This document shows, piece by piece, positions 41,635 through 50,786 of a DNA stretch of 50,786 nucleotides. The translations under genes were made by a program, and so were the position numbers. Below the pieces are notes generated by a model. It saw only the letters and a list, made by a program, of their open reading frames with translations. It had not been told where the DNA came from and made no database searches. The DNA lies in the NCBI GenBank assembly GCA_003427395.1, contig BFEA01000639.1, positions 263,167 to 313,952 of the forward strand, read 5' to 3'. How positions within the stretch are numbered: the stretch's first letter is position 1; the number at the start of each line of letters is the position of its first letter. This stretch comes from Chara braunii. Lineage: Eukaryota > Streptophyta > Charophyceae > Charales > Characeae.

Positions 41635-42612
41635 CTTACTAAATAAGAACCCTAGTCTTAATCATGTGCTAGAAAAAGGTTTACCCGAAGGGGCTTGTTG
41701 GTCAATAGTAAGCCAAATAATTTTTGGTATTGTAGCAAAAATATTTCAGCCCCCAGTTCCAAAGGAAAAAATATCAAGAGAAGGGAATAGTATCTTGAGT
41801 ACGGAAAAGAAGGAGACACAAGGAAATTCGCAATTTAATGAGTCCTTGGAGAACAGCAATAGCAATGATTCAGGTAAAATGAAAGGGGAAGGAGGAGAGG
41901 TAATAGTGGAGGAAATTAGGGAGAAAGAACAATTTGACGCCTTCCATATAGAGCAAGATAACGATAAGGTAAGAAAAGAAGGGGGAAAAGTTAAAGAAAT
42001 TAAAGAAAAAAAGGGTGAGAACCCAAATCCAACAGCCCTTGAGCAAAAGAATGATGCAAAGAAGATAGTATACGGACATCAAATCATATGATAAAAGAGG
42101 GAGTGGATCCAGAGAAAAGAAAAAAGATGCGTCATGCACTAGAAAAATGACAAGTTGAAGGTTTATCCCCTCCAAGAGGCAATTTAGTAATTCCAGTCAG
42201 GAAGAAAGGAGGGAAATGGGAAATTGGTCTCTCTCCAATAGGGCAAGACCAATATGGTGGGGTGACTCTGAGAGGCTGGACTACGCATGTAGAATATCAA
42301 AGTCCGGGAGATAGGACCTTCAAAAGAGATCTGCATGACTTCCTGTTCAAGCATTATGATCCAGGACCACAAGCGACTCTCACACTAATGGGAGATCGGA
42401 CCAAAATGGCGAAACGGGATACCTTTGTACGTTTTGAGGACAATAAGGAATCTAGGCTTAAATGGTACTCCCATGCGGCCTTGCTAGAAATGCAGCAACT
42501 TAAGATAAAGGCCAGTGTGGTGTGGTCTGTAGCAGAGGTGACAACTTTCTTTTGTGTCATTCTTCGCAATGGACTGCTTTCCTCCCCATCAGTGTTGAAA
42601 GAGGAAGGATGA
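41570..42612 (+). pseudogene. LINE inter-ORF or ORF1 C-terminal fragments
   Basis: Two open blocks (41570-42091 and 42262-42612) lie between the Gag-like part and the endonuclease. The first has a short ordered start (LFDLLNKNPSLNHVLEKGLPEGACW) and a charged tail. The second has an ordered sequence (RTFKRDLHDFLFKHYDPGP). I recognise neither. They could be the C-terminal part of ORF1 or a separate small ORF. Confidence 0.4.
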
Positions 42613-42656
42613 GTCAGATTATAGTTCAATTACATTAATTAATATATTATGAAAGG

Positions 42657-43783
42657 ATGAATGCAATACAAGGATGGTATGGTAAGAACCCATCCTGGCA
42701 AAGAGCTACACGAACAGCGGATCTAGATTTAGGGTCTCTCAATGTTAATGGTCTGGCCATAACAGATGCACTGAAAAGAAGAGCAATTATAGAACAATTT
42801 AAGGGGGTGGGAGGAAGATCATGGCCACACCTGATATGTATTCAAGAAACCCATCTAACAGATTCCCCAACTCATAATCGAGCACATAACCTGATTTGAC
42901 CCTATCAGAAATATCAAGCTTATGCGACGAGGAATGGTTAAGCAGGAGTGGCAATATGGATTCCCTCGGATTCCAGGGTAGACATTATTCATTGGGAAGC
43001 TGACCAGGAAAATGGAAGATAGGTTGCAGCGCTGGTCATGCTGGAAATAGAAGTAGTATGTGTACTCAACATATACAGACCCAATGAGGTGCAAGAGCGA
43101 AAACAATTCTTTAAGGATATTCGAAATTATATCCCAAACGGTATACCAGTCATAACAGCAGGAGATTTCAATGCAGCACCAGACAGGTGGATGGATAGGT
43201 GGAAGATCCCGTCGCCATGCCCTATGTATATAGAGGAGGATGAAATGATTATTCAACAGTTATGTGAAACAGAAAACCTCTATGATACATTCAGAAGGAT
43301 CTTTCCACAAGAACGACTTTTCACATGTATTAGGAATATCGGCACCCCTCATCTATCCTGATCTAGAATAGACTTGATACTTATGTCCAAAGACCTAGAT
43401 CACACATTGGTAGGGGCTAATATTTTTCCTCAAAGTCCATGGTCGGGAGCAGATCATAAAATGTGTGCAATTTTGTTGACCTTTCGAAAAAAACAGATCA
43501 AGGCAAAAGTTTTTACAAACTCAACACATCACTTTTAAAAAGGGAGGATTTTAGAACATACATTAAGGAGGTACGAAAATTTTGGCACACCACGGAAAAT
43601 AGACATGAGTCTTATATAGAATGGTTCAATAATGGATTAGTGTATTTGTCAAAAAAATGTAATGAATTTTCTAAATTAATCGCTAAACAAAAATATGCAC
43701 AGGAAATGGAAGTTCATGAAAAAATTCTTCAATATGAAAAACAGGAATCATCAGAAGAAATCACTCAATCAAGAGAAATTTAG
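42657..43783 (+). pseudogene. LINE ORF2 apurinic-type endonuclease
   Basis: AP-endonuclease landmarks are in order: LGSLNVNGL (Asn), ICIQETHL (Glu), VLNIYRPN, ITAGDFNAAPDRW (Asp/Asn), SRIDLIL and GADHKM (Asp-His). This domain nicks the target for reverse transcription. In-frame stops lie at ~42898 (TGA), ~42942 (TAA), ~43021 (TAG) and ~43361 (TGA). At three of them (TGA, TAG, TGA) the natural reading is Trp. The frame continues to 43783. Confidence 0.8.
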
Positions 43784-43978
43784 GAATTGAGAAATCAACT
43801 CCTTTCCTTTGCCCAAAATAGTCTTGTAAGAAGTAAGTTATCTAGACATCAGTCGGAAGGACAGATGAATTCCTCTTTTTTTGCTCTCGCTAAGGCAAGG
43901 GTAAGAAGGACAAATATAGAAGCCTTAATAAACCCGAATTAATCTCCTCATTTAGACTCAGTCTCATCTGCTGGTGGT

Positions 43979-45606
43979 TTGAAAGTCGCATATGATTTCT
44001 TTAAGAATCTTTATACATCTACGTTGGATCAAGAAAGGGTGCAACAGGAAACCCAGGAGTTCTTGGAACCATTAACACAACACCTATCTCAAGAACAGAA
44101 GGAAAGCTTGGAAGCACCAATAAGCAAGGATGAAATTTTGACGACACTTTTACAAATGGAGGAGGATAAAACCCCAGGAATAGATGGTCTACCGAAAAAT
44201 TTTTGGGAAGCAATGTGGTTTACTTTTGCAGAAGACCTTCTGCAATACTATAATCAAGTTCAAGACTCAGGTAGTATGGGGGAAATTGTGGGTCAAAGAA
44301 TTCTAACTTTGTTATATAAAAAATGAGAGAAAACCAACAGAAGGAATTATAGGGCAATTACATTTTTGACAGTGGTCTATAAAATGCTAGCAAAAGCAAT
44401 AACGAACCGTTTGATTCCAGTAATGACAGATATAATCCATCCGTCTCAAACAGGGTTTATACATAAGAAAAATATACAGGATAATGTGTTATTGGTTAAT
44501 GAAATAATCAAGTTATCTCGACAAAATCAACAAAGAGCAGAATTTATATTCATAGATTTTGAAAAGCATATGATCACGTCGATTGGCATTTCCTGGAAGC
44601 ATGTCTAATTAAGATGGGGTTTGGACCCACACTCAGAAAGTGGGTGCAAATCCTCCATGCTAATGCCACCACAAGATTCCAAGTGAATGGGTTGCTCTCC
44701 CCTAAAATCCCGCTCCAAAGATCTGTAAGACAATGAGATCCCCTAGCCCCATTCTTATTCGTAATCATAATGGAAGCTCTAGGGGCAAATCTTAGGAAAA
44801 ATCATAATATACAACGCCTAAAGATTGCCAACATACCTGATGAAGCAATTCCAATCTATTCGATGTTTGCAGACGACTTAACCATAATGATGAAGTCGAC
44901 TTCATCAAATCTTGAGGAAATCAAAACATTAATGGATAAGGTTTCTGCTTTGTCAGATATGTTAGTAAATTGGGGCAACAAAACTCAAGGATGGTGGATT
45001 CACTCTCAGGGGGTGAGGCCACCAGAGAATCCTAGGATCAAGTGGGTCCCCGAGGAGGCCCCTATCAGGGTTCTAGGAGTAATTCTCACAGCACAAGGAA
45101 AACCGGTCACAAATGATATATGGATTTCTTCCCCTGCGATAGAAAAAATGAAACGATGGAAAAATAAACATACATCAATTTTTGGCAGAGCAATAATAAT
45201 AAACAATGTGGTTTTAGCCTCGATCTGGTACAAATCCTTTCTTTGGACATTAAACAAGAAACCAGTCAAAAAACTACAAAGGCAGCTAATAACCTTCCTA
45301 TGGCGGGGAGATCATGAAACACCACATGTGATTCCAAGAGTGGCTTGGACAACATTAATTCAACCAAAAAATAAAGGAGGATTGGGTATTATTGACCCTA
45401 AAATTCAAGGTGAAGCATTGTCCCTTCAGGTAATGAAAAGGTTAATTTTGACTATGGATATTCCATGGAGGGACCTGACTTTAGAACAAATACGTAGATG
45501 GGCACCTAGAACAATCAAGGAAGTACACCCACTGGTATGGGTTGAAGATAGATTCTGGACTATTCCTCGACCCCATTTAAACCACAAAGGAGATGGAGCA
45601 AGATGA
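43979..45606 (+). pseudogene. LINE ORF2 reverse transcriptase
   Basis: Landmarks: TPGIDGLPKNFW (43979 block); a TGA at ~44324, then TNRRNYRAITFLT; LIPVMTDIIHPSQTGFI; FIFIDFEK (motif A). One missing base in GAAAAGCATATGATC (~44566) shifts the frame before what should read AYDHVDWHFLEAC. Later RQ-stop-DPLAPFLFV (motif B, TGA for Gly) and IYSMFADDLTIMM (motif C, catalytic Asp pair intact) are in one frame. The rest runs open to 45606. Activity is ruled out by the breaks, but the catalytic residues survive. Confidence 0.85.
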
Positions 45607-47207
45607 GCGGTAAGAAAGAATTTAGTATTGGACAGCTTCTGGGCAAGCTTATTGAAAACTTGGCGGGAACTACCATTGTCAAATAAAACTTCTCCATCAA
45701 GATATGAGGAAGTATTGAGGCAACCACTGTTTGGAAATAGATGGCTCACTGATCAACAGGGTAGAGTCTTTATCAGTTCAGAATCTCCATGGGCTACGTG
45801 GGTAAAACATGGTATGTGAAGAATCAAAGATTTATGGGACCAGGAGATCCGAAACTGGAAGACAGTGGATAAACTCAGAAATGAGATTAAATATGCACAC
45901 AAATTACAGGAAAATCTGGAGAATTTAGTATCTGCTGTTCCTCTGGCATGGAGAATGGCATTAAAAAAATGACCGGTTTTTAGGACGGCAGATTGGGTGT
46001 GTATGAATATGCAGGATGGGATCAAGACAGTGGGTCAAATCTTGGAGGTTCACAAAGAGGGAGCATTGGTGAATGTAATTAAGATCCACAAGGATAATAC
46101 GATCCCGAATAAGGATCAGGATAAAGTATCATTTTTCCCTTTTCATGAAATATACAGAATAAGAGCCTTATACTGTACCTCAACGAAAGAATGGACAATG
46201 TTTTTCCCACATATTCCTATTCCGGATCTACCACTAGATCCGGACGAATGGGTCTGGCGGATGAACAAGAGGAGTAAACCCCTAAGATTACAGTCCTTGT
46301 CAGTTAAAGCATCTTATCGATTACTGCGTCCTAAAATAGAAGTGCCTGATATTATAAGAGAACGGTGGTGCAGGCATCTTAACATAGATGTGGAGTTGAT
46401 TAAGCAAATAAGATGGTTTCAAAATTTAAAGGAAAGGCCTGCCAAATTTGCATCCTTACAATGGTAGATAATACATAGGTGTTTACCAACAAATGATTGG
46501 CTAATAGATCATTCTTCACTGGAACAAAAAGGTGTAGCATTACCTTGGTGTATCTCCTGTGTCCAGACTTTTCCTAGTAGGAAATTAAGAGAAACAATAA
46601 AACATATCTTTTTGCAATGTCCGAGCTCTGTTCTGACATGGCGACGGTGGGACTATGTGTGGAATAGGATTACGGGTCTAGAATGGCCATGGGATTGGAG
46701 AACAATTTTGTTGGGATACTAAAATCCGGTATTAATTGAATTATCACTATTTCAACAAAATTTATTTCAATTAGGCAGAAAAACAGTTTTATGGGCTTTA
46801 TGGCATAAAAGATGTGTATTAACAATTGAGAAAGTAAGGATGGAAGGAAAAGAAATGACAGAGGTAATCCAACAATTTATTCAGACAGAAATCAGAGATC
46901 AATGAGAAAGGTGGAAAAACAAACTTTTATAATTAAAACAAAAACAAGACATTAAGCAAAGTATTTTTGAATTCGGATTGGAATGGGTAGGGGATGCGTC
47001 AAGGGAGAAATTTGGAGAGTTATTTGGCCAGGGGAGGATGAGGACCAGGTATTGTTTAGGAGGGACTATCGGATCAATTTTTTTAACTGGTTGGACATCC
47101 AACCGGGAGTTTTTTTTAGATCACCAGCTTATTTTCCAGACCCTTTTCCTCAGTCTGAGCTTGCTTTGGTAGATATGGAATGGTTTGGGGGAAAGGAAGA
47201 AGGTTAA
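45607..47207 (+). pseudogene. LINE ORF2 C-terminal region with zf-RVT-like motif
   Basis: Same-frame text after the stop at 45606 reads DSFWASLLKTWRELPLS and FGNRWLTDQQGRVF, then DLWDQEIRNWKTV, the connection typical of plant LINEs. A Cys/His motif CISCVQTF...HIFLQC lies at about 46555-46620 (zf-RVT type). Stops occur at ~45818, ~45970, ~46465 and ~46720. The coding sense fades out at 47207. I see no RNase H. Confidence 0.7.
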
Positions 47208-47351
47208 GGAGAGAGAATAAATAGTGGAGATTTCAGTTAAAGGATGCTAGATAGATCACTTTGATTTGGCGGTCAAAACTTTGACTGAAGAGGCATCCTT
47301 AGGTGGAAAAGTTGAGGAAGCAATATTGATTGGTCAATGACAGATGTAAGG

Positions 47352-47463
47352 GATGCTGGACCCGTTTTCCAGCAGGTGCATCTCCCCACCAATAGAATGG
47401 AGCCCCCGGAAGGATAGATAGGAGGGTATCCTTTTACCATCCCCCCTATCTGTCATAGACGGG

Positions 47464-47497
<34 letters not shown>
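47352..47497 (+). mobile_element. SINE-like core at the LINE 3' end
   Basis: GGGATGCTGGACCCG...TCCAGCAGGTG and CTCCCCACCAATAGAATGGAG are followed by an arm pair GATAGATAGGAGGG / CCCCCCTATCTGTC and A28. It forms the last ~145 bp of the LINE insertion. Either the LINE carries the family sequence as its 3' tail, or a SINE landed there. Confidence 0.65.
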
Positions 47498-47503
<6 letters not shown>

Positions 47504-48201
47504 CGCCCCAGCTCCGGCCAGCGTCGTTCTGGCATCGGCAAACCAAGGGCACAGAACAGAGCAACTCAGTAGATATCAGTCCAGGATCAACCATCTCTGA
47601 AGTCCTATATCCCGAATGTGGAAGAATGCTAGATGCTGCCAAAATTTCAGACCACCAAAAAGCTTAATATAACAATAATCAGATGATGATATTAAAGATG
47701 TGATGATGATGATGATGATGAATATGATGATTATGAATATGATGAATAGTATATAGAAAATATAGAAGACTATGTTATAACAACACTTCTGGCCTCCTAA
47801 TCTTCGAACCCTCCCAGCCCTCCCTGCACCAGGACATTACATCTCAGAGACAATACCTTCCTAACCAATGTCTACCATAGCTGACCTGTTCTCGCCACCT
47901 AGACTATCCCTGGCCCCATAGGTTGTCAAGGCAGACCCCCCGGTTCGCCACTGGATTGCCTTCCTCCCTCGACAAATCCCCAGATCTCTCTACAAGGCCT
48001 CACACTCCTACCAATTGCAGGTTACAGGGCAACGCCCCAGCTTCGGCCAGCGTCGTTCTGGCATCGCCACCAGGGGCAAAGACAAAGCAACTCTGTAGAT
48101 ATCGGTCCAGATTCGACCATCTCTAAAATGCTATATCCCGATTAAGGAAGAAGGCCAAATACAGTCGAGAATTACAGCACACCAGAAAGCATGATATAAC
48201 A

Positions 48202-48230
<29 letters not shown>
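47498..48230 (+). repeat. Right part and next full unit of the ~528-bp tandem repeat
   Basis: GGGCAACGCCCCAGCTYCGG with CCAGCGTCGTTCTGGCATCG occurs at 47498 and 48026, a period of 528 bp. The unit ends in a GAT/ATG array (47696-47745 and 48200-48240). The uninterrupted GGTTACAGGGCAACG at about 48020 is the empty site of the LINE. Confidence 0.85.
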
Positions 48231-48241
<11 letters not shown>

Positions 48242-48693
48242 GATGATTCAGAAACCCCCCCCCCTCTCCCTTCCTTCCTCCATTCTCTCCAATCCCCAAT
48301 CTATCCCTTTACCTAATCTGCCCCCGCTGGGATTTGATGCCCAGCCCCAGAAAAGAGTATTCCTCACAATCTGCCCGTACCCCCTCCAGGGTTTCACCAC
48401 CCGCCTAATGAAACCCCTGCGGGGCTGGGCTCTCCCCCTCCCCCTTACCAAAATGTCATTCGCTTGGATTTTGTTGATGATGAAGGACAGCACCCTGAAG
48501 ATAATGATAATGAGGATGATGATGACGATCCACTCACCTGCTGATACGAAAGGCGAACCATGCCTTGAAAAGCAAACTCTAATGATAACAAACTAATAAT
48601 GATTATAATAATCATCATCATAATGATGATAATGATGTTGATGATGCTGATGCTGATGCTGATGCTGATAAAGACACACCAATGATGATGCTC

Positions 48694-48728
<35 letters not shown>

Positions 48729-49110
48729 GATGACACACCAATGAAGATGCTCATAATGATGGTGATGTCAGTAACGCTGCTGCTGCTGCTAGCCTCCATA
48801 CTGATGATGATGATGATGATGATGATGACGATGATGATAATTATGATAATGATGAAGATTGTGATGATGATGGTGATGATAATGATGATGATGATCACCG
48901 CCAATGATGATGATGATGATGATGAAACCGAAGATGGTGATGATGACGATAATGATGGTGATGACGGCAACTGATGATTACCCTTGATACTGCTGCTGCC
49001 ACTACTGGTTCCTGATGCTGCTGCTGCTGATGATGATAATGACGCAACACCTCACAATGTCACATTGCCCGCACGTGCCTTCCCTTACAATCGCCGATGA
49101 AGATGATGAT
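48198..49110. repeat. (ATG)n / (GCTGAT)n microsatellite field
   Basis: ATG arrays at 48203-48245, 48690-48730, 48800-48900, 48905-48970 and 49080-49120 alternate with GCTGAT and GCTGCT runs and short unique spacers. One N lies at 49123. Met-, Asp- and Ser-rich ORFs on both strands are readings of this array. Confidence 0.9.
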
Positions 49111-49384
49111 GATATTGATGATNAAAATTACCGCCGTTGGCAACACAGTACGAGTGAAGGGCGACGACAAATCCACCAGGACACTGAAACTGAAAGCTGG
49201 CCAGTATTGAATAGAACGTCCCACCCCATGAACCTCAGTCACACTGAGGTTTCCAACGCCTGAAGGTTCGCGCCACAAAGCATAAGCACCAACCCCCCCT
49301 CTCTACCTGCGCTAGCCTGTGACGCCAGCGCTCAACGTCCGTGTCTCTGTGATGTCACCTCCCTCATTTTCCGCAGCCGCACAC

Positions 49385-49551
49385 GAGCGCTACTCCACCA
49401 GGCAGCGCACCGCCCACTAGCAGCATTCCACCTGGCAGCGCACCACCCGTTAGTGGGACTCCACCTGGCAGCGCACCGCCCGCTAGCAGCGCTCCACCTG
49501 GCACCAGGCAGCGCACTGCCCACTAGCAACATTCCACCTGGCAGCGCACCG
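49385..49551. repeat. ~33-bp minisatellite
   Basis: About five units of CCACCTGGCAGCGCACCGCC CGCTAGCAGCGCT with point changes. A minus-strand ORF gives a Trp/Cys/Ala-rich repeat peptide that I do not support as a protein. Confidence 0.85.
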
Positions 49552-50049
49552 GAGGAAGTACGACATTTGGAAAGGGAAACGAAGGAATATTAGTGGGAAG
49601 CGAAAGGATGAAGGGAGAGTTCCGGCCAAAACACGATTAAAAAACGGATGACCGGAGGAAGAAAGGAGAAGTCGTCGACGTGTGCCTATCACACCCATAC
49701 CTGGAGAGGAGTGTGTGGATCACACCCATGCCTAGAGAGGAGGAGTGTAGCCCTATGGGTCCGGTGGCGGTGTGCCCGGCACCTCTAGGAGAGAGAGGTG
49801 CAACCCCGACCAGTGGGAGGCAGAGTGCAGCTCGGCCCCTCGGGTAGGAGAGGAGGGTGCGCGGATAGAGTGTGGCACCGAGGAGTGCCAAAAGGCAAAG
49901 GCTTAGCGATAGGAGAGGAGAAACACGTCAGATCCATGCAAATTTTTCAACAGCGAGCGGACGATCCGGTGGAGGTGAGAGGATAAGCAACACGCGGCCC
50001 ACCCTGATGACATTTCTCCCCTTCTGTTTGCCCTTTTTCTTTTTTCCTT
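49552..50049. other. Spacer with CACACCCAT motifs
   Basis: 49680-49760 has repeated ATCACACCCATRCC and GGAGAGGAG. No gene is seen. Confidence 0.35.
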
Positions 50050-50176
50050 TTTTTCTTTTTTTGTGAAACCACCGGGGTTGAACTTCCTATTTGGACAGTT
50101 GATATGGGCAGCCTCTCCTGCCCCCAGTTGCTCCATCTATTGGTGCACCTGCTGGAAACCAGGTCCAATGTCCCTT
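50050..50176 (-). mobile_element. SINE-like copy, minus strand
   Basis: On the minus strand AAAGGGACATTGGACCTGG, TCCAGCAGGTGC and ACCAATAGATGGAGC lead, after ~65 bp, to an A-rich tract (T-rich on plus at about 50032-50061). Hairpin 2 has lost its 5' arm. Confidence 0.6.
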
Positions 50177-50786
50177 TTACAGAAAAGATTGCATGAGAAA
50201 AGCCTGTTGGGTCTCCTTGCCTCCAATCTTTCCCCTCGAGGAAAACAAGAAAAACAAACAGAAAAGGGATAGGGTACGGGGCCGTACATCAACTGGTTTG
50301 CATGAGCCATGCTTGGCGCGTACCTAACCCTGCTGACGCATCTGGTAAACAACCACGAGAGGACTGACGTTTGTTTCACTGATACATTGGTGTGGGCTAA
50401 CAATCAAATCGAACTTCAAGAGAGCATTCCCTTGTGATTACGTCAAAATTACGTCAATCCTGCCCAATATACCAGAAACAATCATCCTGTACGAACTGGA
50501 GAACCGAAAGTCTCGACCCATATCTCTCAAGGCACAACTGATCGCTCAAGGATTGGAACACATATGGCAAGGAAGACCCACCGGGAGAGGTAGTCGACCA
50601 TCTGAAGTGAGTGCTCCCCTCAGACCACATTAACCCTCGCCGCATGCATGTACAAAATTGATCCTCAACCAATACCTTCATGAGACGGGGTGAAGAACCC
50701 GAAATGCCAGTTCAACGGGACTGGCTGCACAACATCCCACCGACGACCGGACATGGCTCCTGGAAGACAGGTCTGTTCAAGGGCTG
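50177..50786. other. Last 0.6 kb without a recognisable gene
   Basis: Small ORFs on both strands show no domain. The window ends here. Confidence 0.4.

Larger units (their letters stand above)
36599..47497 (+). mobile_element. Decayed LINE (non-LTR retrotransposon), 10.9-kb insertion
   Basis: The block begins where the repeat unit breaks (36598) and ends in a poly(A) tract (about 47470-47497), after which the unit resumes. It holds 2.4 kb of non-coding sequence with CAT arrays, Gag-like ORF1 fragments (38974-41634), small ORFs, and an endonuclease-RT ORF2 (42657-47207) with many stops. The architecture AP endonuclease, RT, C-terminal CCHC is that of L1-type plant LINEs. The first 2.4 kb may be 5' UTR or older nested sequence; I cannot tell. 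The 3' end overlaps a two-hairpin SINE-like core. Confidence 0.75.

Noticed and set aside
48198-49278. Met/Asp-rich and Ser/Ile-rich ORFs on both strands.
   Set aside because: Same cause: (ATG)n microsatellites, with no conserved domain.
49332-49532. Trp/Cys-rich repeat peptide.
   Set aside because: It is translation of the ~33-bp minisatellite.

Overview
This is a eukaryotic, intron-era genome window made almost entirely of transposable elements, satellites and microsatellites. I see no bacterial operon structure and no rRNA gene or complete tRNA gene. My best guess for the host is a streptophyte green alga such as Chara. The reasons are a Penelope-like element with its GIY-YIG domain in front of the reverse transcriptase (a layout known from the green lineage), a chromodomain Ty3/Gypsy element, and a plant-type LINE with a C-terminal zf-RVT-like zinc motif. 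That assignment is an inference, not a proof.

Layout. 1-1.5 kb: a CTAT microsatellite, then an intact Ulp1/SENP-like protease ORF, then a 7-bp minisatellite. 1.5-12.9 kb: no convincing host gene; small mobile sequences instead. These are a poly(A)-tailed SINE-like family built on two conserved hairpins, TTAA-flanked MITEs with CCGCCAGTAC ends, two families of foldback palindromes, and tRNA-like SINE heads. 13.0-18.8 kb: a full-length Penelope-like element between two 573-bp direct pseudo-LTRs that lie exactly 5,206 bp apart. Each pseudo-LTR carries a type I hammerhead ribozyme. Inside are a zinc-knuckle/coiled-coil ORF1, a GIY-YIG endonuclease ORF, and a reverse transcriptase broken by stop codons and a frameshift. 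19-24 kb: tandem duplications. 24.0-24.7 kb: an assembly fault, with a 38-bp Nextera mate-pair junction adapter, a stray piece of a related Penelope element and an N gap.

26.2-29.7 kb, minus strand: a 5'-truncated, dead Ty3/Gypsy chromovirus (RT, RNase H, integrase, chromodomain). 30.8-32.0 kb: a decayed coding region I cannot identify. 33.3-36.3 kb: repeats and a cluster of the hairpin SINE-like family. 36.6-47.5 kb: a decayed LINE that appears to be inserted inside one unit of a ~528-bp tandem repeat. The empty site can be read in the neighbouring unit at about 48.03 kb. 48.2-50.8 kb: ATG-type microsatellites, a ~33-bp minisatellite and another SINE-like copy.

The most interesting parts are the hammerhead-bearing Penelope element, whose two ribozymes would define a 5.2-kb unit RNA, and the two-hairpin poly(A)-tailed family, whose copies show compensatory stem changes and which I cannot match to a named family.
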